This document shows, piece after piece, positions 1 to 5,687 of a stretch of 47,499 bases of DNA. Source of the stretch: JANWWM01 sp046719715 (GTDB lineage: Bacteria; Bacteroidota; Chlorobiia; Chlorobiales; Thermochlorobacteraceae). The stretch lies in NCBI GenBank assembly GCA_046719715.1, contig JBDNCJ010000023.1:1-47499 (forward strand), read 5' to 3'. The notes beneath the pieces are model-generated. The model searched no databases. It was not told the DNA's origin and was given only the letters and a program-made list of their open reading frames with translations. Every line of letters begins with the position of its first letter. The first letter of the stretch is position 1. The position numbers and the translations under genes are program-made.

Positions 1-196
1 TTCTGACGCTTTTTGAGAGACTGAAGGTTTTGGCTACAATGATTTTGGATAGGAATGCCGCTCTTTTACTTCTAAATGTAAGAAAAGTTCCAAATTGAAT
101 TATGGATTGGACTTCAAATCTCGGGTTTGTTACATCCGGAAAAGGCGCGTGCCTAAATGTGAATTGTGTCTTTTGAACCTGCTTTGCAAGTTCGCT
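1..196. other. Left edge without a recognised gene
   Basis: No complete gene is visible. One plus-strand frame is open from the window edge to a stop near position 98 and could be the last 30 or so codons of a gene outside the window, but it is too short to identify. The rest, up to the hairpin at 197, shows no ORF or RNA that I recognise. Confidence 0.4.
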
Positions 197-226
197 AAAA
201 CCCTTCCCGTCGAGGAAGGGTTTTTT
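197..226. terminator. Strong symmetric terminator hairpin
   Basis: An 11-bp perfect stem (AAAACCCTTCC / GGAAGGGTTTT) closes a 6-nt loop and is followed by a T run on the plus strand; the A run on the other side gives a T run on the minus strand. It sits just beyond the stop of the minus-strand gene at 242-592, so it can serve that gene and also whatever enters from the left on the plus strand. Confidence 0.8.
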
Positions 227-241
227 ATTTCGGGTGCGCTT

Positions 242-592
242 TCAATTCAGATTTAAGTATCCTTCCAGCCAGTTTTTGAAGAGTTTAATGCCTTGCGGCG
301 GATTGCAGACCATTGCGCCCGATTCCAAAGCCATTTGGCTCAACTTTTCGTCCCATGTGTTGCAAAACCAAATGCGAATTTTCGGGTTTAGTGCCTTGAT
401 TTTAACGACTGCATTGTAATATCGCCAATAGGTTACGACGAGAAAATCGTATTGTGCGAAGTTCAAGCCGTCAATCTCTCTTAAATGATATGTTGCTTCG
501 GCAAAGAGGTCGCACTCAAATCCATAAGCCTTGACCATGTGAGCGAACAACTCCGCCACAGGACTCCATCCGATGACGATTCCTTTCTGCAT
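242..592 (-). CDS. Small hypothetical protein, receiver- or Rossmann-like
   Basis: A 116-residue soluble protein that I cannot assign to a family. It begins with a short beta-strand and turn (GIVIGWSP), followed by alternating hydrophobic strands and helices such as FLVVTYW and IRIWFCN, which gives the look of a flavodoxin- or receiver-like alpha/beta fold. No phospho-acceptor or nucleotide-binding motif is convincing. The ATG at 592 has no clear Shine-Dalgarno. The gene lies outside the integrated element, on its chromosomal side, and ends at a strong terminator hairpin. Amino-acid composition looks like a real protein, but there is no operon partner to suggest a role. Confidence 0.55.
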   Translation of the reverse strand: MQKGIVIGWSPVAELFAHMVKAYGFECDLFAEATYHLREIDGLNFAQYDFLVVTYWRYYNAVVKIKALNPKIRIWFCNTWDEKLSQMALESGAMVCNPPQGIKLFKNWLEGYLNLN

Positions 593-691
593 ATTTCAAT
601 AACAGAAATTTGTTTGATACAAATTGGGTATTCCGAAGTTTATTTCCAAGCGGTGAATGAATTGGCGACTTGCTGGAAGGAATAAAGGGGC

Positions 692-715
692 TGGTGCATC
701 TGCTAGGGCTCGAAC
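692..715. repeat. Left att repeat: duplicated tRNA-Lys 3' end
   Basis: These 24 bases match the 3' end of tRNA-Lys, including the CCA complement, at 3666-3689 in 23 of 24 positions (T instead of C at 701), in direct orientation. After position 715 the similarity stops abruptly. It is not a tRNA gene, as the anticodon and 5' half are absent. The core carries an in-frame TAG (704-706) relative to the integrase frame that follows. Confidence 0.85.
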
Positions 716-1720
716 GCGATTGCGCTATTCAAGGAACACGCCGAGCGCACCGATAAGGGCATTTACACGGCACACACTTTCAAGTTTGAAAAGGAAGATT
801 TCATTCACTTTTTCTCGCAACTTGTCGAAAGCAAAAAGCAAACGACGGCAAAGGCTTGGAAGAATTGCCTGACACATCTACGCGCTTGGCGGAACGGGGA
901 GCGATTGTTATTCAAAGACTTGACCAAAGCCACTTGTGCCGAGTTTCGACTCTACCTTGAAAAGTTAGTCCGACGGGGTGAATTGAAAGGTGATTCGGCG
1001 AATGTTTATATTGCAAAGTTCAAAGCCGCCTTACGCGTCGCCGTTGAATATGATTTGATTCCGTTCAATCCGTCCGAGCGTCTCAAAGCCTTTCCGAGCG
1101 AAGCAACCGAGACGGCTTTTTTGACCGTTGCCGAATTAAGTGCCCTTGCACACACCGAGCCGCCACAAGTGAGAGGCTATGATTCCAAACTTTTCGCAAC
1201 GTTCCTCTTATTCCTTGCGAGAACGGGCGTGCGTCCGTGCGACGCAAAAGCGTTTTGTTGGAGCGATATTCAAGGGGACATTGAGAACGGATTTTACATC
1301 GACTTCAAGCCGAGTAAGACGCGCAACAAAGGCGTGAAGTTACATCGTCTTTATCTTCACCACGACGCCGTGCGATTACTTTTTGAGCACCGAGAACGGC
1401 AAATCGGCTACGACATTGCCAATCGAATTTTCATTGGGTTACCGCCTGAAAACTCAAATTGCCTCAATGAGTTTTTGCGAGCATGGAGCGAGCGAGCGGG
1501 CATCAAAAAACATCTCACAGTTTATTCCATGAGACACACCCATGCAACGAATCTTTTAGAGGCGGGAAACTCGCTTTATGCAATTAGCAAAGTATTAGCG
1601 CACACCACGACAAAGCACACGGAACGATACGCGCATTTGCTTGATGTTCAACGCCGAGAAACCGTCAATTCATTGCCGAGCCTTTACGCACATGGTAATT
1701 ATCAAAAAGAAAACCCTTGA
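716..1720 (+). pseudogene. Tyrosine recombinase (integrase), 5'-truncated at att
   Basis: The reading frame is open from the att core to the TGA at 1720, but contains no ATG, GTG or TTG before TTG 905, which lies inside the conserved core-binding domain. Translating upstream of 905 gives a complete SAM-like core-binding domain (for example TTAKAWKNCLTHLRAW), so the natural protein started earlier and its N-terminal arm-binding domain is missing. The catalytic domain looks intact. Counting from codon 905: Arg110 in RTGVRP, a Lys near 138, Arg210 in YSMRHTHAT (the usual box-II His is Tyr, as in many Bacteroidota integrases), His233 and nucleophile Tyr242 in ERYAHL. It overlaps the higB start by 29 nt. 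Whether a shortened product from TTG 905 is made is unknown; I treat it as a broken integrase. Confidence 0.75.
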
Positions 1721-1994
1721 CGACTTCGCAAAGCGACACGCCGACGCGCTCTTACCACTCAAAGCATGGTATCAAACAACCGTTGCGGCAAATTGGCGTT
1801 CTTTTGCAGACGTGAAGAAAGACTTTCCTTCGACGGACTACGTCGGCAATGAACGCTATGTGTTCAACATCAAAGGCAATGCTTATCGGCTTGTCGTTTT
1901 GATTCGTTTCAGCATTAGAACCGTATTTATTAAGTTTATCGGAACGCACGCCGAGTACGACCAAATCGACGCTACAACCGTGAATGATTTTTAA
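1692..1994 (+). CDS. higB: HigB-type mRNA interferase toxin
   Basis: A 100-residue basic protein matching the HigB branch of the RelE superfamily. Such toxins cut mRNA on the ribosome and are neutralised by the HigA antitoxin. Recognisable family features are the N-terminal strand MVIIKKKTLDDF, the PLKAWYQ helix with WRSFADVK, the central YVFNIKGNAYRLV strand pair and the C-terminal IKFIGTHAEYD motif, with its conserved His near the active site. The start at 1692 is chosen because family members begin with this MxII strand; the frame is open further upstream. It overlaps the end of the integrase by 29 nt and is followed 17 nt later by higA, the toxin-first order typical of hig loci. It probably stabilises the integrated element. 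Confidence 0.88.
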   Translation: MVIIKKKTLDDFAKRHADALLPLKAWYQTTVAANWRSFADVKKDFPSTDYVGNERYVFNIKGNAYRLVVLIRFSIRTVFIKFIGTHAEYDQIDATTVNDF

Positions 1995-2011
1995 CGAAAC
2001 CTGAATGTAAA

Positions 2012-2374
2012 ATGATTACCAACGAAACTCAATACCGAGACGCGTTAAACGCAATGGACGAGATTATCTCTAAATACAAAGACGGCGAAAACGCGCACGC
2101 CGACGCGGAACTCTTACGCCTTGCCAAAGCCGTTGAGGATTATGAAACCCGAATGAACTTGGAAATTCAGAAGCCCTTGACGCTTGGCGAACTTGTCTTA
2201 CTCGCAATGGACGAACAAACCGTTTCCCTCTCGGAACTTGCCGAGAAAACGGGACTCAATGCAGAACGCCTTGACGCCATGATTCATGGCAAAGAACCGT
2301 TCACGCTCCAAGCCGTCAAAAGACTTTACCTTGCTTTGAACCTTGACGCAAAAACCGTTTTAGAACACGCCTGA
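2012..2374 (+). CDS. higA: HigA-type HTH antitoxin
   Basis: A 120-residue acidic protein encoded 17 nt after the toxin. The C-terminal half is an XRE/HTH-3 DNA-binding domain (about residues 55-118), with the two helices SLSELAEKTGL and NAERLDAMIHGK forming the helix-turn-helix. The N-terminal half, rich in Asp, Glu and Ala (QYRDALNAMDEI), matches the toxin-binding segment of HigA antitoxins paired with this HigB type. By family knowledge it binds HigB and represses its own operon. Together with higB it is the best-supported functional module of the element. Confidence 0.88.
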   Translation: MITNETQYRDALNAMDEIISKYKDGENAHADAELLRLAKAVEDYETRMNLEIQKPLTLGELVLLAMDEQTVSLSELAEKTGLNAERLDAMIHGKEPFTLQAVKRLYLALNLDAKTVLEHA

Positions 2375-2432
2375 AAACACAAAAGCCGCCTTTGCGCTCC
2401 AACGCATCGACGGCTAAAACACATATAACAAT

Positions 2433-2552
2433 ATGAACAAATATATGCACGAAGGTACAAATTATACGAGAAGCGATAAATTTCGCGCTCGAAAAATACG
2501 TCCAACATCTTGGGAAAGAAGCGGGCGAAATGATGGTGTCGCAAATATGTAG
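2433..2552 (+). CDS. Possible 39-residue basic small protein
   Basis: An ATG at 2433 opens a 39-codon frame ending at TAG 2552, encoding a basic peptide (MNKYMHEGTNYTRSDKF at its start). It lies between higA and the next longer gene and overlaps the latter's first possible start by 23 nt. There is no recognisable domain and no strong Shine-Dalgarno. It could be a real small element gene or chance; the even charge pattern and lack of a competing gene over most of its length favour the former only weakly. Confidence 0.3.
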   Translation: MNKYMHEGTNYTRSDKFRARKIRPTSWERSGRNDGVANM

Positions 2553-2970
2553 AATACCAATGTGGAAAGAATATGAAGAATGGACGCCGTCAGAACGGGA
2601 AATCGCGAAAGAAATTTGCAGATTGCATGAAAACTACAAGAAATACGGTGAAAGGGTGTTTTTGAGCAGGGTTAGTAATACGAGTGTGAAAGTGATAGAC
2701 TTTTCTCCGTCCGAACCAGAGGCGCAACCCACGCCAAACCTCGATGAATTAACCAAGTCTATTATAGAAACTGTTAAACCGTCTTACCAAAACCGCAACT
2801 CTCTCCGTAAGACAAAACAAGTTTTCCGTTTCAGCGACAGCGATAGAACTTGTTATTCCACGTCCCTCTCTTACCACATCGCTAAAACATTATCCAACAT
2901 CAACGCCTTGCACACATTGAGCAAGGCTGAATTTAACGCACTCATAAAGCGCATCGAGCGCGCTCTCTAA
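2530..2970 (+). CDS. Hypothetical element protein
   Basis: A protein of up to 146 residues with no family that I recognise. The start could be ATG 2530, ATG 2533 or ATG 2560 (beginning MWKEYEEW); the last gives a more natural hydrophilic start. The N-terminal part is helical and charged (WTPSEREIAKEICRLHENY), the middle is Pro/Gln-rich and looks disordered, and the C-terminal part has an Arg/Lys/Ser-rich stretch followed by a helical end (TLSKAEFNALIKRIERAL). It lies within the tRNA-Lys element between higBA and the excisionase-like gene, with a hairpin directly after the stop. Confidence 0.5.
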   Translation: MMVSQICRIPMWKEYEEWTPSEREIAKEICRLHENYKKYGERVFLSRVSNTSVKVIDFSPSEPEAQPTPNLDELTKSIIETVKPSYQNRNSLRKTKQVFRFSDSDRTCYSTSLSYHIAKTLSNINALHTLSKAEFNALIKRIERAL

Positions 2971-2984
2971 GTTGTAAGTTGAAA

Positions 2985-3020
2985 AAAAGACGCGGAAAGA
3001 CGCGGAAAGACGCGTCTTTT
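2985..3020 (+). terminator. Hairpin built from a 10-bp tandem repeat
   Basis: The unit GACGCGGAAA occurs twice in tandem (2989-3008), followed by a third partial copy that runs into its own complement, CGCGTCTTTT (3011-3020). AAAAGACGCG at the left therefore pairs with CGCGTCTTTT at the right, ending in a T run. It starts 15 nt after the stop of the preceding gene, as expected for a plus-strand terminator. Confidence 0.6.
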
Positions 3021-3085
3021 CTTGCTTTCACCACTTCCTACCTTTTTCTTGCAGTCGTTTCATTAACCGTTAAACGAAATACGAT

Positions 3086-3328
3086 ATGCAAGAAATCAAA
3101 CATCATCATCAATACGCCCCTCTCACAACTCTCGCGAAACTATACGAGATTCCCGTCTCGACATTGAAGGTGCGCTTGTGCTTTGCCAATAAATCGGGCA
3201 TTCCTTTACCGCCACGCCGCCGCATTGGACGGCAATTCTTTTACGATGTATCGGAATTTGAGAGATGGCTTTGGGAGACATCAAAGGAATTACAGAGAGA
3301 CTATCAACATGGAAGCGAAAATGAGTGA
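3086..3328 (+). CDS. Excisionase-like helix-turn-helix protein
   Basis: An 80-residue protein with the layout of excisionase/AlpA-type winged-helix DNA-binding proteins: a short helix-turn-helix (TTLAKLYEIPVSTLKVRL, about residues 14-31), a basic turn (PPRRRIGRQFFYD) forming the wing, and a C-terminal helix SEFERWLWET. In integrative elements such proteins direct the integrase toward excision or regulate its gene. Its position near the right att site, with short repeats between it and the tRNA, supports an excisionase or att-binding role. No experimental inference is possible; it could also be a simple element regulator. Confidence 0.7.
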   Translation: MQEIKHHHQYAPLTTLAKLYEIPVSTLKVRLCFANKSGIPLPPRRRIGRQFFYDVSEFERWLWETSKELQRDYQHGSENE

Positions 3329-3334
3329 AAAACA

Positions 3335-3370
3335 GAAAGCCTTGTCGAACCGCAATTCAGCAAGGCTTTC
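3335..3370 (+). terminator. 10-bp perfect inverted repeat after the HTH gene
   Basis: GAAAGCCTTG (3335-3344) and CAAGGCTTTC (3361-3370) form a perfect 10-bp stem around a 16-nt loop, starting 6 nt after the stop of the excisionase-like gene. There is no T run, so it may be a weak terminator, an RNA-stabilising hairpin or a protein-binding site in the att region. Confidence 0.4.
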
Positions 3371-3665
3371 CGAAATTGTAACATACTGAAAAGGCGAACA
3401 AATATATGGATATTGACACGAGAGCGGGAATGCACGAAGGACGGGAAAACCCTTATGCGTTGTGCGTTTGCGTCCTATAAGCGATGAACGGGACGATGAA
3501 CGGGACTGTAAGGAAAGTGAAACGAGAGGGACGGGCAACCGTCTTTTTTTCGTTTGTGAAAGAGGCGTTACCGTGCTAAATGATGTTCATTTAGCCACAA
3601 TTTTAGCTACAATTTTGCTCGAATCCTATCGAGAATTGGCGTTTTTGAGCGAAAAAGAGCATTTT
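3371..3665. repeat. Gene-free att-proximal region with clustered short repeats
   Basis: About 300 nt without a convincing gene. It holds a perfect 12-bp tandem repeat GATGAACGGGAC (3483-3494, 3495-3506) plus related ACGGG-containing words around 3440 and 3530. It also has an 8-bp inverted repeat CTAAATGA/TCATTTAG (3576-3594) and a near-perfect 12-bp tandem pair AGCYACAATTTT (3593-3604, 3605-3616). Such short direct repeats beside an att core are the usual form of integrase arm-type and excisionase sites, which is what I infer here. Confidence 0.45.
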
Positions 3666-3689
3666 TGGTGCATCCGCTAGGGCTCGAAC
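3666..3689. repeat. Right att repeat within tRNA-Lys
   Basis: The last 24 nt of the tRNA-Lys gene (CCA end, acceptor strand and part of the T arm), duplicated at 692-715. Integration here keeps the tRNA gene complete, because the element carries its own copy of the 3' end. Confidence 0.82.
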
Positions 3690-3741
3690 CTAGGACCTAC
3701 TGATTAAGAGTCAGCTGCTCTACCAACTGAGCTACGGATGC
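3666..3741 (-). tRNA. tRNA-Lys (anticodon CTT)
   Basis: A complete 76-nt tRNA including an encoded CCA. The acceptor stem GCATCCG pairs with CGGATGC; the D arm holds AGTTGGTAGAGC; the anticodon stem GCTGA/TCAGT encloses loop CTCTTAA with anticodon CTT, reading AAG; the T arm contains GGTTCGAGCC. It lies 10 nt from the end of secG on the same strand. Its 3' end is the integration site of the neighbouring element. Confidence 0.96.
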
Positions 3742-3751
3742 ATTGGGAACT

Positions 3752-4087
3752 TTACTTTTGCTCTGGGGCAGATTGCGGCAACACCGGCGAGACGGGTGCC
3801 GTTTGTGCCGGCACATTCTTTTGAATGACGCTTTCGCCCGATTCCGTTGAAGTGCCAGAACCGGTTGTAAATTCCGCCACAATGCACAAGAGCATAAAGA
3901 GGGCGGCAAGGTAGGTTGTGGCTTTGCTCAAGAAGTCCGCCGTCCGACGCACGCCGAGCACTTGGGTTGCGCCCGCCGAGCCGAACGCGCCTGCAAGCCC
4001 ACCGCCTTTGCTATTCTGCATCAGCACGGTGATAATCAGCAATATGGCAACAATGCAAATCAGCGTAACAACGAGAATATGAAGCAT
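3752..4087 (-). CDS. secG: Preprotein translocase subunit SecG
   Basis: A 111-residue membrane protein of the SecYEG translocon. It has two transmembrane helices (about residues 3-22 and 55-72) joined by the diagnostic loop LMQNSKGGGLAGAFG and the following ATQVLGVRRTADFLSKAT, both highly conserved in SecG. The C-terminal tail (from about residue 77) is Ser/Thr/Pro/Gln-rich and probably disordered, which is common in this phylum. The gene is on the minus strand directly ahead of tRNA-Lys and may be co-transcribed with it. Confidence 0.95.
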   Translation of the reverse strand: MLHILVVTLICIVAILLIITVLMQNSKGGGLAGAFGSAGATQVLGVRRTADFLSKATTYLAALFMLLCIVAEFTTGSGTSTESGESVIQKNVPAQTAPVSPVLPQSAPEQK

Positions 4088-4166
4088 TTTGAAACACGGT
4101 TAATTTTTCAAGGGCGGCAAATTTAATGAAGTGTGCTTAAATTGCAAAAGCAAACTTCTTTGCACT

Positions 4167-4403
4167 ATGCTTTCAGAATCACTTGGGAAATTCTTAATCG
4201 TTATCGGGCTTTCGCTGACGGCGGTTGGCGTTCTATTCGTTTTATTCAGCCGTACTGATGCGTTTCATTGGTTTGGCAACTTGCCGCTTGATTTCAAAGT
4301 TGAGCGTGAAAACTTCAAGTTTTACTTTCCGCTTGGCACATCGATTCTGCTTTCAATTATTTTTAGCCTTCTTATCTATCTCTTCCGAAAATTTTCCGAA
4401 TGA
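4167..4403 (+). CDS. DUF2905-family small membrane protein
   Basis: A 78-residue protein with two transmembrane helices separated by the family motif (IGLSLTAVGVLF ... WFGNLPLDFKVERENFKFYFPLGTSILLS). DUF2905 proteins are widespread and of unknown function. The start ATG 4167 gives the normal family N-terminus (LGKFLIVIG); an upstream in-frame start near 4131 would add an unlikely Cys-rich extension. The stop overlaps the hisB start (ATGA, 4400-4403), so the two are translationally coupled. Confidence 0.85.
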   Translation: MLSESLGKFLIVIGLSLTAVGVLFVLFSRTDAFHWFGNLPLDFKVERENFKFYFPLGTSILLSIIFSLLIYLFRKFSE

Positions 4404-4990
4404 AACCGCCGTCACGCACTGCAACCGTCGCCCGCAAAACCAAAGAGACCGACATTCATGTGACCGTCAATCTTGATGGCAGCGGCGAGTATGAAATTCA
4501 AACAGGCATTGGGTTTCTCAACCACATGCTCGAACTGCTGTCCAAACATTCGCACATCGACCTTCGCCTTTCGTGCAAGGGCGATTTGCACATCGACGAC
4601 CACCACACAGTCGAGGACGTCGCGATTGCACTCGGCACTGCGCTTCGCGAGGCACTCGGCGACAAGCGCGGCATTGCTCGATACGGCTACGCCTACATTC
4701 CGATGGACGAAACACTCGCGCGCGCCGTCGTGGATTTAAGCGGACGCAGTTACCTTATCTTCAACGCCAAATTTGCTCGCGCCAAAATCAGCGACATGGC
4801 AACCGAGATGGTCGAGCATTTTTTCTTCTCGCTCGCCGAACATCTCAAAGCCAATGTTCATCTTGAAATTCTTTACGGGAAAAATACGCATCACAAAATT
4901 GAGGGATTGTTCAAAGCGTTCGCCGTAGCGTTGCGTCAAGCGGTGAGCATTACCTCGACGACGATTGCCTCGACGAAAGGCGTCATCTGA
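4400..4990 (+). CDS. hisB: Imidazoleglycerol-phosphate dehydratase
   Basis: A 196-residue monofunctional HisB (no phosphatase domain), which dehydrates imidazole-glycerol-phosphate to imidazole-acetol-phosphate in histidine synthesis. Both metal-binding repeats are present: DDHHTVED at residues 66-73 and NTHHKIEG at 162-169, plus the early LNHML His and the conserved GIARYG and MVEHFF segments. It starts inside the stop of the DUF2905 gene. No other his gene is in the window, so the pathway is scattered, as is usual in this lineage. Confidence 0.97.
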   Translation: MKPPSRTATVARKTKETDIHVTVNLDGSGEYEIQTGIGFLNHMLELLSKHSHIDLRLSCKGDLHIDDHHTVEDVAIALGTALREALGDKRGIARYGYAYIPMDETLARAVVDLSGRSYLIFNAKFARAKISDMATEMVEHFFFSLAEHLKANVHLEILYGKNTHHKIEGLFKAFAVALRQAVSITSTTIASTKGVI

Positions 4991-4994
4991 TTTT

Positions 4995-5579
4995 TCAGAG
5001 CGCGTCCATTACTTTCAGCGTTACCACGACGGGCGTTCCCTCTTTGGGCAGAATTGACTTTTGCACGTCAAATTTTGCGGTGCCATTTTCATAATCGCGC
5101 ATCGTGTAATTGGCATTGCTAATCCTGCCGCCCGGACAGCTTTGCAAGCATATAATACACCCCGATTTCCAAACATTCATCAAGGCGCGATGTCCGCCAA
5201 ACCTGAATTCAAAGCCCTTGCCGAATTTGTCGTGAAACATATCGGCGGCTTGAACGTGATGGGTTTCTTGCCACGCCACGACGACTTCAATCCGACTGCC
5301 CTCGACGCGCTTATCGGGTTCAGGATTTGTTTTATCGGCACGTTTTTCCCAAGTGTCAATGCTGAGATTGTTTCCTGCTTTTGCGCCAAGTTGTTCTAAG
5401 GCGTTGAGAATCTCTAAATCGCTGACCTCGCTTTTAATGAGCGCGTTATGAGCGGCGCGTCCCTCTTTGAAGACGATAAAGTGATGATGCTTCGTCCAAC
5501 TCGTGAAGGCGTTGAATTGGTTCGGGAAGATTTTTCCGGAAAAGCGCAGGCTTTTTTCCGCATGGTTTAAGTGAAGCAT
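4995..5579 (-). CDS. YdjY-like conserved protein with Cys cluster
   Basis: A 194-residue protein resembling the conserved domain called YdjY in other bacteria. Recognisable parts are an N-terminal beta-region (FSGKIFPNQFN), a KHHHFIVFKEG stretch, ALIKSEVSDLEILNALEQLG, a Pro-rich middle, FEFRFGGHRALMNVW and the Cys motif GCIICLQSCPGG (Cys141, 144, 148), followed by ISNANYTMRDY. No signal peptide is obvious with this start. The Cys-x2-Cys-x3-Cys pattern suggests metal or iron-sulfur binding, but the function is not known to me. It converges on hisB with only 4 nt between the stops. Confidence 0.65.
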   Translation of the reverse strand: MLHLNHAEKSLRFSGKIFPNQFNAFTSWTKHHHFIVFKEGRAAHNALIKSEVSDLEILNALEQLGAKAGNNLSIDTWEKRADKTNPEPDKRVEGSRIEVVVAWQETHHVQAADMFHDKFGKGFEFRFGGHRALMNVWKSGCIICLQSCPGGRISNANYTMRDYENGTAKFDVQKSILPKEGTPVVVTLKVMDAL

Positions 5580-5687
5580 TGTTGATTCAACAGTATTGAC
5601 GAGGGTTTATGATGAACTCGGCAAGGCTTGCTTGGATTGAACGAAGGGTTGCACAGTCATCTACTCGTTCCTGCTCTTTACTGAGTA

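Larger units (their letters stand above)
692..3689. mobile_element. Small integrated element at tRNA-Lys(CTT)
   Basis: A roughly 3 kb segment is bounded on the right by the intact tRNA-Lys gene and on the left by a copy of the last 24 nt of that gene in the same orientation, the classic footprint of site-specific integration into a tRNA 3' end. Inside are a tyrosine recombinase (truncated at its 5' end), a HigBA toxin-antitoxin pair, small unknown genes, an excisionase-like HTH protein next to the tRNA end, and clusters of short direct and inverted repeats near the right att site. No replication, conjugation or capsid gene is present, so it resembles a satellite or decayed element. Mobility is doubtful because the integrase lacks a start and its arm-binding domain. 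Confidence 0.8.

Noticed and set aside
692..715. A second tRNA gene
   Set aside because: Only the acceptor and part of the T arm exist; there is no anticodon arm or D arm. It is an att duplication.
2989..3014. A CRISPR-like repeat
   Set aside because: The 10-bp units are directly adjacent with no spacers and form part of a hairpin; no array is present anywhere in the window.
3462..3680. A 72-codon frame before the right att core
   Set aside because: It passes through the direct and inverted repeats and ends inside the tRNA, has no family features, and is best seen as a chance frame, although it is in phase with the integrase across a circular junction.
5580..5687. A terminator between the YdjY-like gene and the ABC exporter
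   Set aside because: Only short chance palindromes such as TTGATTCAA were seen, no stem with a T run.
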